Source: Candidatus Thiodictyon intracellulare
GTDB taxonomy: Bacteria; Pseudomonadota; Gammaproteobacteria; Chromatiales; Chromatiaceae
Assembly: GCA_016292295.1 (NCBI GenBank)
Contig: JADNEJ010000575.1
Location: forward strand, 1 to 9,557
Length of the DNA stretch: 9,557 nucleotides
Reading direction: 5' to 3'
Shown here: positions 1-7,105 of the stretch, piece after piece
Position numbering within the stretch: the stretch's first letter is position 1
How the letters are laid out: the number at the start of each line of letters is the position of its first letter
Program-made: the position numbers and the translations under genes
Notes under the pieces: generated by a model
Database searches by the model: none
What the model saw: only the letters and a program-made list of their open reading frames with translations
What the model was told of the DNA's origin: nothing

Positions 1-1
1 G

Positions 2-223
2 TTGGCGCCCGCGGCCACGCCGGTCGAGCGCATGACCAACCGACTCAAGACCGGGACTGGCCGGGCCACCTATGCGCTGCGCAAACAGACCGTCGAGCCG
101 GTGTTCGGGATCAGCAAATCGGTGATGGGCTTCCGCCAATCTCTCACCCGTGGACTAGACAACGTCCAGAGCGAATGGACGCTGGTCTGCCTGGCGTTAA
201 ACCTGAAACGGATGGCCGTATAA
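2..223 (+). CDS. IS1182-type transposase, C-terminal fragment (cut by window start)
   Basis: The last 73 or so codons of a DDE transposase that cuts and joins DNA at the IS ends. The visible part contains RKQTVEPVFGISKSVMGF, matching the conserved C-terminal block of IS1182-type transposases (usual form TVEPVFGxIKxxMGFRxFLLRGL). The E of VEPVFG is expected to be the third catalytic acid of the DDE triad. It is followed by RGLDNVQSEWTLVCLALNLKRMAV and a TAA stop, again the usual end of this family. Small departures from the usual form (SKS for IKS, QSLTRGL for QFLLRGL) may mean drift. The frame is open to the left edge, so the true start is outside the window. No frameshift is seen in the visible part. 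Confidence 0.88.
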   Translation: MAPAATPVERMTNRLKTGTGRATYALRKQTVEPVFGISKSVMGFRQSLTRGLDNVQSEWTLVCLALNLKRMAV

Positions 224-255
224 CGTCTGCAGTAAGAGAAACACCGAGAAAAACT

Positions 256-285
256 GGGTTTTTAGCCGAAAACAGCCTCTTTTTT
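256..285 (+). terminator. Terminator-like hairpin after the IS transposase
   Basis: GGGTTTT (256-262) can pair imperfectly with AAAAC-AG-CC (269-277, AG bulged). A run of six T follows at 280-285. It begins 33 bases after the transposase stop and lies inside the IS, where an intrinsic terminator would be expected. A competing AT-rich stem (AAAAAC 249-254 with GTTTTT 258-263) overlaps it. Prediction by eye only. Confidence 0.35.
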
Positions 286-331
286 GCCACAAAAGCCCGC
301 CCAAGGGCCTCAGGCGGTGGCGCCGGGCGCT

Positions 332-346
332 AAGTCCGACAGGCTG
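332..346 (+). repeat. IS right terminal inverted repeat
   Basis: AAGTCCGACAGGCTG is the exact reverse complement of 9327-9341 (CAGCCTGTCGGACTT). It lies between the transposase stop and the glgC remnant, with its outer edge touching CTAG at 347-350. Similarity to the other IS end falls off just inside these 15 bases, which suggests this is the core terminal repeat. Confidence 0.85.
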
Positions 347-350
347 CTAG
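347..350. other. CTAG flanking the right end of the first IS (probable target-site copy)
   Basis: CTAG directly follows the IS terminal repeat and contains the minus-strand TAG stop of the glgC remnant (TTC-TAG). The same tetranucleotide abuts the second IS at 9323-9326. This is consistent with a CTAG target preference and a 4-base duplication. The opposite flank of neither IS copy is visible, so duplication itself cannot be shown here. Confidence 0.6.
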
Positions 351-614
351 AACCGATACCCCTTGGGCACCACTACGATCTCCTGGGCCGAGACCGTGAA
401 GCGCTCGCTGTCCTGCTTGCGCTCGAAGCCGATGCGCACCTTGGGCGAGACCTGGGCGTCCTTCTCGAGAGTGCAGGCAGTTGGCTAGGGTAAAGTCGAT
501 GACCCGATACTTGCCGCCGAAGGGCACGGCGGCCTTGGGCCGGTCGATGATCAGCGGTTCGAGCCCGGTGCCGCGGTTGGCGGCGAAGACCAGGGTCAGG
601 GTGTCAAAAGACAT
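347..614 (-). pseudogene. glgC: Remnant of glucose-1-phosphate adenylyltransferase (ADP-glucose pyrophosphorylase), internally deleted
   Basis: GlgC makes ADP-glucose from glucose-1-phosphate and ATP for glycogen synthesis and is normally about 420 residues. Reading from ATG at 614, the first 45 or so codons match the GlgC N-terminus: [16 protein letters not shown], then LANCLHS. Near 475-480 the frame shifts. In the next frame the sequence reads [20 protein letters not shown], then VVVPKGYRF and TAG (347-349), which matches a GlgC C-terminus. About 330 central residues, including the sugar-binding and catalytic regions, are missing. The N-terminal nucleotide loop, normally AGGRGTRL, reads AANRGTGL, so substitutions have also accumulated. 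Translation from 614 would run out of frame into the IS end (stop near 330). The TAG stop is part of the CTAG that abuts the IS repeat. The GlgC origin is clear; how the deletion happened is inference. Confidence 0.85.
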
Positions 615-685
615 GGAGGACTCTTACTCTTCTTAAGGATTGACGTACCGGCTGCGGCCGCTGTCGTTGATCCATATTCCTTGAA

Positions 686-753
686 TTCTCTCACAAAGAC
701 ACGGAGCCACAGAGAAGAAACTCCCTCTTTGTGTCTGCCTGTCTCCGTGAAAG
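686..753. repeat. Imperfect palindromic element (CACAAAGACACGGAG type)
   Basis: Within the non-coding stretch 615-788, CACGGAG (700-706) can pair with CTCCGTG (743-749). Inside it, CACAGAG (708-714) can pair with CTCTTTGTG (725-733) if two bases bulge, giving a nested imperfect hairpin. CACAAAG (692-698) also has a complement at 727-733, so alternative folds exist. The base composition, purine-rich then pyrimidine-rich, contrasts with the GC-rich coding DNA around it. From memory, similar sequences are scattered between genes in many environmental bacterial genomes. It lies downstream of pdxJ and upstream of the glgC remnant. Apart from this element I see nothing definite in 615-788. Confidence 0.5.
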
Positions 754-788
754 ACCTTCGTTTATCACGCGACGGGTGAAGGCCTGGC

Positions 789-1544
789 TCAAGTGGCGCT
801 CACCACCGCGACATCAATGACCCTCTTCATGTCCCGCACGGCCTGGTCCAGGCCGCAGAACAGGGCGCGCGCCACGATGGCGTGGCCGATATTGAGCTCA
901 CGGACCCCGGGGATGGCCGCCACGGCCTTGACATTGTGATAGTCCAGGCCGTGACCGGCATTGACCTGAAGCCCGAGTTCCAGCCCCAACTCGACCGCGC
1001 AACGGATACGTTCAAACTCCAGAATCCGCTCCTGAGGTGCTTGAGCATCGGCATAGTGCCCGGTGTGGAGCTCCACGACCGGCGCCCCCACCGCATGGAC
1101 TGCCTCCAGTTGCGCCGGGTCCGGATCGATGAAGAGCGACACCCGCACCCCGGCCTCCGCCAGCATGGCGCAGAAGTCGGTGAGCATGGCCTGCTGACCG
1201 GCCACCTCCAACCCGCCCTCCGTCGTCAACTCAGCGCGCCGCTCCGGCACCAGGCAACAGTCCGGCGGGCGCAATCGGGCTGCAATGCGGCCCATCTCCG
1301 CCGTGGCGGCCATCTCCAGGTTCATGCGAGTCACCAGGATGTTGCGCAGCAGTTCCACGTCCCGGTCCTGGATGTGTCGACGATCCTCGCGCAGGTGCAA
1401 AGTAATGAGGTCGGCCCCCGCCTGTTCCGCCACCAGGGCCGCCTGAATCGGCTCTGGATAGCGGGTCCCCCGCGCCTGCCGGATGGTGCAGACGTGGTCG
1501 ATATTGACCCCGAGCAGGACCTCGGGCAGTGCTATGGTGCTCAT
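789..1544 (-). CDS. pdxJ: Pyridoxine 5'-phosphate synthase
   Basis: PdxJ condenses 1-deoxy-D-xylulose-5-phosphate with 3-amino-2-oxopropyl phosphate to pyridoxine 5'-phosphate, the ring-forming step of the DXP-dependent vitamin B6 pathway, in the cytoplasm. The 251-residue product (E. coli about 243) matches end to end. It has [20 protein letters not shown] near residues 12-31, [11 protein letters not shown] with the active-site His near 50, RMNLEMA with the catalytic Glu near 77, [10 protein letters not shown], and [14 protein letters not shown] with the second catalytic His near 198, then [12 protein letters not shown]. The start at 1544 is chosen because a strong ribosome site (AGGGAGG) precedes it by 5 bases and because homologues begin just before LLGVNIDH; the frame is open further upstream. 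It lies 31 bases after recO, as usual in gammaproteobacteria. The usual next gene, acpS, is missing. Confidence 0.97.
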   Translation of the reverse strand: MSTIALPEVLLGVNIDHVCTIRQARGTRYPEPIQAALVAEQAGADLITLHLREDRRHIQDRDVELLRNILVTRMNLEMAATAEMGRIAARLRPPDCCLVPERRAELTTEGGLEVAGQQAMLTDFCAMLAEAGVRVSLFIDPDPAQLEAVHAVGAPVVELHTGHYADAQAPQERILEFERIRCAVELGLELGLQVNAGHGLDYHNVKAVAAIPGVRELNIGHAIVARALFCGLDQAVRDMKRVIDVAVVSAT

Positions 1545-1549
1545 CAGTG

Positions 1550-1556
1550 CCTCCCT
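1550..1556 (-). promoter_or_regulatory. Ribosome binding site that sets the pdxJ start
   Basis: AGGGAGG on the minus strand ends 5 bases before ATG at 1544. A second in-frame ATG at 1559 begins just upstream of the site and has no comparable site of its own. This favours 1544 as the start. Confidence 0.75.
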
Positions 1557-1575
1557 CATGTGCGGAAAAAATTCT

Positions 1576-2301
1576 TCACTTACCGCTCCTCTGCCAGCGC
1601 CGGAAGAGTTCACGGCTCTTCAGCGGCTTGGGGCCAAGATGGGGTTCGAGCAGCCGCCGCAACAGGGTCCGCGCCTCACGGATCTGCGCGACACCGAGCG
1701 TTTCGCCGCGGGCGAGCGCGAGCAGGGTCGCGCCGCAGACCGCGTCGCCCGGGGCCTCGGCCGAGGCCGCCCGGGTGCCACGCCCCGGTTCGACCAGGTA
1801 GTAACGGTCGGGCTCCACGCAACCGTCGGCGTCCACCACCAAGTCGAGGCTGGGCGCATAGCCCAGGGCTTCCAGCAGGCGCAGCTCGAAGCGACGCAGC
1901 ACCGAATCCAAGTCCTCGCCGGCGGCCAACTGACCCAGAGCGGCATGATAGAAGGCGAAAATTGTATCCTGGGGGTCATGGCGGCCGAACACCCGCATCA
2001 GCACTTCGTTCAGATAGAACCCGCACGACAGGGCCCGCCCGCCCAGGACGAAGGGGCGCCCGGCCGCCTCGCAGCCGGTCAGGGTCAGCACCTCGCCGCG
2101 CCCCACGACGCCGATCCACAGGGGTGCGAAGGGCTGCAGCAAGGCGCTTGCTGGGCTGCGGCCCCGGCGGGCACCCTTCGCGATGGCCGGGAACCGGCCG
2201 ACACCATCGGCGAATAGTTCCAACAACAGGCTGGTATTGCCATAGTCGCGCCGGTGCAGAACCAGTGCCCGCAGCAGACCTGCGTCACGACGCGCAGCCA
2301 C
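1576..2301 (-). CDS. recO: DNA repair and recombination mediator RecO
   Basis: RecO works with RecR to load RecA on SSB-coated single-stranded DNA in the RecFOR gap-repair pathway. The 241-residue product is the usual length (E. coli 242). The N-terminal OB-fold region shows [18 protein letters not shown] and [18 protein letters not shown], with [11 protein letters not shown] near residues 54-64, all typical. A helical middle follows ([27 protein letters not shown]). The C-terminus ends [12 protein letters not shown]. The four-cysteine zinc site seen in some RecO proteins is absent, as expected for this group. The start is a GTG at 2301; an in-frame stop (2332-2334) lies upstream with no ATG between, and I see no clear ribosome site. 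The 98 bases between era and recO (2302-2399) hold only a weak 5-base-stem hairpin (2347-2361), so recO may have its own promoter, but I cannot point to one. Confidence 0.95.
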   Translation of the reverse strand: MAARRDAGLLRALVLHRRDYGNTSLLLELFADGVGRFPAIAKGARRGRSPASALLQPFAPLWIGVVGRGEVLTLTGCEAAGRPFVLGGRALSCGFYLNEVLMRVFGRHDPQDTIFAFYHAALGQLAAGEDLDSVLRRFELRLLEALGYAPSLDLVVDADGCVEPDRYYLVEPGRGTRAASAEAPGDAVCGATLLALARGETLGVAQIREARTLLRRLLEPHLGPKPLKSRELFRRWQRSGK

Positions 2302-2399
2302 GTTGGAACACCAATACGGCGAGGGACGGATTCATACCAATAAGAGAACGCCTTTTGCGTTTAACTTGTTCTTGACTCGTTACTGCCGGCCCGCACGCA

Positions 2400-3302
2400 T
2401 TACCCGTCGCGATAACCCAGGCGCACCAGGGCCGCTTCATCGCTGGACCAGCTCTTCTTGATCTTGACCCAGACTTCCAGGTGTACCGAGCAGCCGAAGA
2501 ATTTCTGCATCTCCAGGCGCGCCTGGGTGGCAGTGGCCTTCATGGCCTCACCGCCGCGACCGATCAGGATCGCCTTCTGCCCCGGGCGCTCGACCCAGAT
2601 CAGGGCATTGATCCGGTAACGTCCGTCCACCGCCTCAAAGCGCTCGATCTCCACCGCGGTGCGATAGGGCAACTCCTCGCCGTAGCGCTGGACCAGTTGC
2701 TCGCGCAGCAGCTCGGCGGCAAAAAAGCGCTCCGAGCGGTCCGTGATTTGGTCCTGCGGATACTTGAACTCACCCTCGGGCAGGGCGGCGATCACCGACC
2801 GCTCCAGGGCCTCGATCCCATCACCGCAGGCGGCGGAAACCGGCACCAGCGCCTGAAACGGATAGCGCCCCGCCAGCGCCTCCAGGTGCGGCAGCAGGAC
2901 CGACTTGTCAGGTATCTCATCGACTTTGTTAACCGCTGCAATGGCGGGCAGCGCGGCGGTGGTCAGGGCCTCCAGGGCCAATGCATCCTCGTCGGTCCAA
3001 CGCAGGGCCTCGACCACCAGCAGCACCAGGTCGGTATCGCCGATGGCCGTACGGGCGGCCCGGTTGAGATAGCAATTGAGCGCCGCCTCACCGCGGCGAT
3101 GGATACCCGGGGTATCGACGAACAGGATCTGGCCCTCGGGTCGGGTCTTGATACCCAAGATCGCGTGGCGAGTGGTCTGGGCCTTGTGCGAGGTAATGGC
3201 CAGTTTCTGGCCCAGGATGCGGTTCAGGAGCGTGGACTTACCCACGTTGGGCCGCCCGATGATAGTGACGTAACCGCAGCGCGGCAGTGCCGGATCAGCC
3301 AT
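2400..3302 (-). CDS. era: GTPase Era, ribosome small-subunit assembly
   Basis: Era is a Ras-like GTPase that binds the 3' end of 16S rRNA and checks 30S maturation at the inner face of the membrane. The 300-residue product (E. coli 301) carries G1 GRPNVGKS (16-23), the QTTRHAILGI switch region (42-51), G3 DTPG (63-66), G4 NKVD (125-128) and a G5-like VSAA near 155. The C-terminal KH domain has ILIGRGGEAMK as its GxxG RNA-binding loop near 245-255. It ends with HLEVWVKIKKSW, then LGYRDG, as in the family. ATG at 3302 is preferred over a TTG at 3320: it follows an AAGGACAGG stretch and the family begins close to this point. The start overlaps the rnc stop by 8 bases, suggesting translational coupling with RNase III, which also acts in rRNA maturation. 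Confidence 0.97.
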   Translation of the reverse strand: MADPALPRCGYVTIIGRPNVGKSTLLNRILGQKLAITSHKAQTTRHAILGIKTRPEGQILFVDTPGIHRRGEAALNCYLNRAARTAIGDTDLVLLVVEALRWTDEDALALEALTTAALPAIAAVNKVDEIPDKSVLLPHLEALAGRYPFQALVPVSAACGDGIEALERSVIAALPEGEFKYPQDQITDRSERFFAAELLREQLVQRYGEELPYRTAVEIERFEAVDGRYRINALIWVERPGQKAILIGRGGEAMKATATQARLEMQKFFGCSVHLEVWVKIKKSWSSDEAALVRLGYRDG

Positions 3303-3984
3303 GAGCGACCTGTCCTTCAAATTGCATAAGCATGGCCTCGGCAGCGGCCTGTTCAGCGCGCCGTCGACTGCTGCCTTCGCCCCGACTCAGGCGCCCGTCG
3401 TCGGGCAGAACGCAACTGACGGTGAAGCTCTGGGCGTGCTGAGTGCCGCCGACCGTCAGCACCTCATACTCGGGGATGGGGCGGCGGCGCGCCTGCAGGA
3501 ACTCCTGCAGACGGGTCTTGGGGTCCTTGCTGGCGTGCGCGTCGTTGAGTTGCGCAAGCAAATCGCGAAAGAGGTTCAAGACCACGGTGCGCGCCCGATT
3601 GAATTCACCATCCAGATAGATCGCCCCCAGGACCGCCTCCAGGGCATCCGCCAGGATAGAGTCGCGGGTATGGCCGCCGGTACGCAACTCGCCGGCGCCC
3701 AGACGCAGGTAGTCACCCAGTTCCAACCCACGGGCGAGTTGCGCTAGGGACTCACGCTTGACCAACGCGGCACGCATCCGACTCAGGGTCCCCTCATCGG
3801 CGTGCGGAAAGCGCTCCACCAGGGCCTCGGCAACGGTGAAGCCGATCAGGGCATCGCCGAGAAACTCCAGCCGCTCATTGTTGAGGGCACCGGCACTGCG
3901 ATGGGTGAGGGCTTGCTGGAGCAGGTCCGCGCGGGCGAAGAGGTGACCCAGGGCGCGGGCTAAACGGCGGCTATCCGTACTCAC
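3295..3984 (-). CDS. rnc: Ribonuclease III
   Basis: RNase III cuts double-stranded RNA, including the stems of the rRNA precursor, as a homodimer using Mg2+. The 229-residue product (E. coli 226) has the signature NERLEFLGD (36-44), whose E40 and D44 are metal ligands. The second acidic pair D113 and E116 lies in DSILADALEAVLGAIYLDGE. A C-terminal double-stranded-RNA-binding domain spans about 155-225 (DPKTRLQEFLQ to RRRAEQAAAEAML). The start is GTG at 3984, overlapping the upstream DUF4845 stop as GTGA. An AGGGG stretch a few bases before supports it. The downstream end overlaps era. In many bacteria rnc is autoregulated by RNase III cutting its own leader; any such site would lie further upstream in this transcript and I did not identify one. 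Confidence 0.97.
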   Translation of the reverse strand: MSTDSRRLARALGHLFARADLLQQALTHRSAGALNNERLEFLGDALIGFTVAEALVERFPHADEGTLSRMRAALVKRESLAQLARGLELGDYLRLGAGELRTGGHTRDSILADALEAVLGAIYLDGEFNRARTVVLNLFRDLLAQLNDAHASKDPKTRLQEFLQARRRPIPEYEVLTVGGTQHAQSFTVSCVLPDDGRLSRGEGSSRRRAEQAAAEAMLMQFEGQVAHG

Positions 3985-4250
3985 CGCCCCTGGACCACGA
4001 CCGCGTGGCTGAAGGTCAGCACCGCATCGACGTTGAAAAAGAGGTTCTCGCGCCGCTCATAATTCAGCATCACATCGAAAGCATCTTCCCTGGCTTTCTT
4101 GAAGGAGAATAACTTTGGCTCAATGGTGCGGGCTTCATTGACCATCATGCGGTTCTCCAGGACCTTCATGATCGCCGCCTTACCCCCCAGGATGAGCGCC
4201 GGCGACTCTGCAGCCCCATTCATGATGGATTTCACGGTCATGTAGCTCAT
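3981..4250 (-). CDS. DUF4845-like protein, soluble C-terminal piece of a split gene
   Basis: This 89-residue frame matches the region after the membrane segment of the small DUF4845-type protein commonly found between lepB and rnc in gammaproteobacteria (usually about 125 residues, function unknown). Visible features are VLENRMMVNEARTIEPKLF, then FDVMLNYERRENLFFNVDAV and LTFSHAVVV, resembling the family's typical endings. No membrane segment or signal peptide is present. It starts at ATG 4250, inside the second copy of a 17-base tandem duplication, and overlaps the stop of the N-terminal piece as ATGA. There is no convincing ribosome site of its own, so translation would depend on re-initiation. 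Removing one repeat copy restores a single frame of 126 residues. Its stop overlaps the rnc start as GTGA. Family assignment is from memory and position. Confidence 0.75.
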   Translation of the reverse strand: MSYMTVKSIMNGAAESPALILGGKAAIMKVLENRMMVNEARTIEPKLFSFKKAREDAFDVMLNYERRENLFFNVDAVLTFSHAVVVQGR

Positions 4251-4268
4251 ACGGCCATGTAGCTCATA
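4234..4268. repeat. 17-base tandem duplication that splits the DUF4845-like gene
   Basis: ACGGTCATGTAGCTCAT (4234-4250) is followed at once by ACGGCCATGTAGCTCAT (4251-4267) and A at 4268. The two units differ at one base (T/C). Seventeen is not a multiple of three, so the second unit shifts the minus-strand frame and creates the stop at 4247-4249. Confidence 0.95.
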
Positions 4269-4378
4269 TAGGCGAGGCCGAGCTTGAACAGCACGGTCAC
4301 GACAAAGATGGCCACCACGATGACGAACAGCACGCTGCTCATCTCCATACCCTGCTGTCCGGCAGGCATCTTAGGCAT
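4247..4378 (-). CDS. DUF4845-like protein, N-terminal membrane-anchor piece of a split gene
   Basis: A 43-residue frame with start MPKMPAGQQGMEMSS and a strongly hydrophobic stretch at about 15-37 (VLFVIVVAIFVVTVLFKLGL), clearly one transmembrane helix. The short QQGM-type lead followed by a helix and KLG is the usual N-terminus of DUF4845-type proteins. The start ATG at 4378 is supported by GGTGATC three bases before it, which matches the 3' part of the extended ribosome-site consensus. An in-frame TGA lies at 4391-4393. The frame ends at TGA (4247-4249) only because a 17-base tandem duplication shifts it; the rest of the protein continues in the overlapping frame from 4250. Either the gene is broken, or it now makes two separate peptides, or the window carries a sequencing or assembly error here. 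Confidence 0.75.
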   Translation of the reverse strand: MPKMPAGQQGMEMSSVLFVIVVAIFVVTVLFKLGLAYMSYMAV

Positions 4379-4416
4379 ATCGATCACCACTCACCGAATC
4401 AGATTGGCGCACCAGG

Positions 4417-5259
4417 TTAGCGAATTAGGTTGCCGAGCCGGCCCCAGGCGATGGGTGGAAAGCCGTCGCGTTCGCCGTCCCAGTGCATCCAGATGGCAAA
4501 GGCCTTGCCGACTAGATTCTTCTCGGGGACGAAACCCCAGCAGCGGCTGTCGTTGCTGTTGTCGCGGTTGTCGCCCATGACGAAATAGTGCCCAGACTGC
4601 ACCTTCACCGGCCCCTGCGCGAGCACGCGACACCCAGGTGGCAGGTCCGGCAAGCCCTGGCGGACCAGGGTGTGGTGTTCCACGCCATCAAGCGTCTCCA
4701 CCGCCTCCCGGGCGCCGGTCATGCCCGCTCCCGAGGCCACCCCGGTATAGCGCCCAAGCGCCACTTGACCCTGGGGCTTGCCGTTGAGGTAGATGGTCTT
4801 GTCGCGATAGAAGACCTCGTCACCCGGGACTCCGACAATCCGCTTGATGTAGTCGGTCTTGCCGTCCTGCGGGTACTTGAAGACTACCACGTCACCTTGC
4901 CGCGGTTCCCCGATGGGGAAAAACTTGGTGCTGAGGACCGGCAGGCGCAGGCCATAGGCAAATTTGTTGACCAGGATGAAGTCCCCGGTCAGCAGGGTCG
5001 GCATCATCGAATTGGAGGGAATGCGAAAGGGCTCCACCACGAAGGAGCGCAACAGCAGGACAATGAGGATCACCGGGAAAAAGGAGCGAGCATATTCGAC
5101 CAGGATGGGCTCGCGCCCGACGGCAGGCCCCGGCACCGCGGGTCTGTCCGTCGCTGCCAAGGCGCGGCGCCGCGGCGCGAAAACCAGGGCATCTACCAGC
5201 CAGATGCCGCCCGTGACGGCGGAGGCCAGCACTAAAAAGGCCGGAAAATCAAAATTCAT
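4417..5259 (-). CDS. lepB: Signal peptidase I
   Basis: LepB removes signal peptides from exported proteins at the outer face of the inner membrane, using a Ser-Lys pair. The 280-residue product is shorter than E. coli LepB (324), mostly in the periplasmic part. Two membrane segments are visible, about 6-27 and 60-77, joined by a charged cytoplasmic loop (APRRRALAATDRP). Box B is RIPSNSMMPTLLTGDFILVN with catalytic Ser84. Box D is DYIKRIVGVPGD with catalytic Lys139. Box E is MGDNRDNSNDSRCWGFVP. All boxes are intact, so the enzyme should be active. The start at 5259 puts the first membrane segment at the N-terminus as usual; the ribosome site is weak. It follows lepA by 43 bases. A second, out-of-frame NLIR-stop sequence lies just downstream (4391-4405). 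Confidence 0.97.
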   Translation of the reverse strand: MNFDFPAFLVLASAVTGGIWLVDALVFAPRRRALAATDRPAVPGPAVGREPILVEYARSFFPVILIVLLLRSFVVEPFRIPSNSMMPTLLTGDFILVNKFAYGLRLPVLSTKFFPIGEPRQGDVVVFKYPQDGKTDYIKRIVGVPGDEVFYRDKTIYLNGKPQGQVALGRYTGVASGAGMTGAREAVETLDGVEHHTLVRQGLPDLPPGCRVLAQGPVKVQSGHYFVMGDNRDNSNDSRCWGFVPEKNLVGKAFAIWMHWDGERDGFPPIAWGRLGNLIR

Positions 5260-5302
5260 GGATATCTCGGTGTAGAAAACTCAAGGTGCTCGGGCGCAGC
5301 TA

Positions 5303-7105
5303 TCAAATATCCTTGCCCACCTGAAGCACGGCAAGGAAGACCTCCTGGGGGATCTCGACACGGCCGACCTGCTTCATGCGCTTCTTGCCCTTCTTCTGTT
5401 TGTCTAGGAGCTTGCGCTTGCGCGAGACATCGCCCCCGTAGCACTTGGCCAGCACGTTCTTGCGTAGGGCCTTGACGGTCGTGCGAGCGATGATCTTGCT
5501 GCCGATAGCCGCCTGGATGGCCACCTCGAACATCTGCCGCGGGATCAACTCCTTCATCCGCACGGTGATATCATTTCCGCGGGCATGGGATATCGCGCGG
5601 TGCACTATGGTCGAGAGCGAGTCAACCTTGTCGCCGTTGATTAGGACATCGAGCTTCACCAGGTCAGAAGCATGAAAGCGCTTATGCTCGTACTCAAAGG
5701 AGGCATAGCCGCGGCTCGCCGACTTGAGGCGATCGAAGAAATCGAGCACGACCTCCGCCAGCGGCAGCTCATAGGTCACCTGCACCTGGCCGCCCAGATA
5801 CTGAATCTGCTTCTGCACCCCGCGCTTCTCGATGCACAGGTTGATCACGTTACCCAAATAGTCCGGGGGGGTGAGGATGTGGGCCTCGATGATGGGCTCA
5901 CGGACCTCGCTGATCTTGTTGGGCTCTGGCAGATTGGCCGGATTGTCGATGCGAAAGACCTCGCCGTCCTGGCGCAGTACCTCGTAGACCACGGTCGGGG
6001 CCGTGGTGATAAGGTCCAGATCATATTCGCGCTCCAGGCGTTCCTGGACGATCTCCATGTGAAGCATGCCCAGGAAACCGCAGCGGAAGCCGAACCCCAG
6101 GGCTTGGGAGACCTCCGGCTCGTAGAACAGGGAGGCGTCGTTGAGCCGCAGTTTACTCAAGGCCTCGCGCAGGTCCTCGTAGGCGTCCGAGTCAACCGGA
6201 TAGAGCCCGGAGAAGACCCGCGGGCGCATCTCCTTGAAGCCCTCAAGCTTCTCTCCCGACCGCTCCGGCCTGGTGATAGTGTCACCGACCGGGGCCCCGT
6301 CGATCTCCTTGATGGAGGCGATGAGATAGCCGACCTCACCGGGACCCAGGCTCGGGCGCTCGGTCTTCTTGGGCGTGAAGACCCCTACCGAGTCCACCAG
6401 ATGGGTGCGCCCAGTAGCGAGCATGACGATCTTGTCACGCCGACGCATCTCCCCATTCATCACCCGCACCAGGGACACCACGCCCACATAGGGATCGAAC
6501 CAGGAATCGATGATCAAGGCCTGCAGGGGCGCGTCGCGGTCGCCCTTGGGGGGCGGGATACGCACCACCAGGGCCTCCAAAAGGTCGGGAATGCCCTCGC
6601 CGGTCTTGGCACTAACCAGCAGAGCGTCTTTCGCCTCGATCCCGATGATCTCCTCGATCTCCTTGATCACCCGCGCCGGTTCGGCGTTGGGCAGGTCGAT
6701 CTTGTTCAGGACCGGCAGCACCTCCAACCCCTGCTCGATGGCGGTGTAGCAGTTGGCCACACTCTGCGCCTCCACACCCTGAGCCGCATCCACCACCAGC
6801 AACGCGCCCTCGCAGGCGGCAAGCGAGCGGGAGACCTCATAGGAGAAGTCTACATGGCCCGGGGTATCGATAAAATTCAGCAGATAGGTGCGCCCGTCCC
6901 TGGACTTGAAGTCCAGGGCGATGCTTTGGGCCTTAATGGTGATCCCGCGCTCGCGCTCCAGGTCCATGGAGTCGAGCACCTGGCTCGACATCTCGCGTTC
7001 GGTCAGTGCCCCGGAAAGCTGGATGAAGCGATCCGCAATCGTCGACTTACCGTGGTCGATATGGGCAATGATCGAGAAATTACGGATGTGGCTAAGATCG
7101 GTCAT
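5303..7105 (-). CDS. lepA: Elongation factor 4 (LepA)
   Basis: LepA is a ribosome-bound GTPase related to EF-G, linked to back-translocation, stress translation and 30S assembly. The 600-residue product (E. coli 599) is full length. It shows G1 AHIDHGKST (14-22), [11 protein letters not shown] (50-60), DTPGHVDF (80-87) and NKID (134-137). Domain II follows ([16 protein letters not shown]), then [20 protein letters not shown] in the EF-G-like domains, and the LepA-specific C-terminal block [20 protein letters not shown]. The start at 7105 gives the family N-terminus [20 protein letters not shown]. The frame stays open upstream to about 7453, but that extension has no family match and is rejected. 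No strong ribosome site precedes 7105. As first gene of the cluster it is probably transcribed from a promoter near 7225. Confidence 0.98.
   Translation of the reverse strand: MTDLSHIRNFSIIAHIDHGKSTIADRFIQLSGALTEREMSSQVLDSMDLERERGITIKAQSIALDFKSRDGRTYLLNFIDTPGHVDFSYEVSRSLAACEGALLVVDAAQGVEAQSVANCYTAIEQGLEVLPVLNKIDLPNAEPARVIKEIEEIIGIEAKDALLVSAKTGEGIPDLLEALVVRIPPPKGDRDAPLQALIIDSWFDPYVGVVSLVRVMNGEMRRRDKIVMLATGRTHLVDSVGVFTPKKTERPSLGPGEVGYLIASIKEIDGAPVGDTITRPERSGEKLEGFKEMRPRVFSGLYPVDSDAYEDLREALSKLRLNDASLFYEPEVSQALGFGFRCGFLGMLHMEIVQERLEREYDLDLITTAPTVVYEVLRQDGEVFRIDNPANLPEPNKISEVREPIIEAHILTPPDYLGNVINLCIEKRGVQKQIQYLGGQVQVTYELPLAEVVLDFFDRLKSASRGYASFEYEHKRFHASDLVKLDVLINGDKVDSLSTIVHRAISHARGNDITVRMKELIPRQMFEVAIQAAIGSKIIARTTVKALRKNVLAKCYGGDVSRKRKLLDKQKKGKKRMKQVGRVEIPQEVFLAVLQVGKDI

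Larger units (their letters stand above)
1..346 (+). mobile_element. Right end of an IS1182-type insertion sequence (truncated by window edge)
   Basis: This is the distal part of an insertion sequence whose transposase reads on the plus strand. In order it holds the transposase C-terminus (to 223), a terminator-like hairpin with a T-run (256-285), a GC-rich subterminal stretch (about 290-330) and a 15-base terminal inverted repeat (332-346). The boundary is set by that repeat: its reverse complement is identical to the first 15 bases of the second IS end at 9327. Immediately outside lies CTAG (347-350), the same tetranucleotide that flanks the other IS end. Assignment to the IS1182 type rests on the transposase C-terminus and on the matching N-terminus at the other end. 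The left part of this copy is outside the window, so its completeness cannot be judged. Confidence 0.85.

Noticed and set aside
2347..2361. Terminator between era and recO (AACGC/GCGTT hairpin)
   Set aside because: The stem has only 5 base pairs and no clear T-run follows on the minus strand.
882..2375. Long open frame on the plus strand (about 497 codons) antisense to pdxJ and recO
   Set aside because: It is rich in Arg, Pro and Gly with no recognisable domain, and the minus strand carries two full-length conserved genes. High GC makes long antisense frames common.
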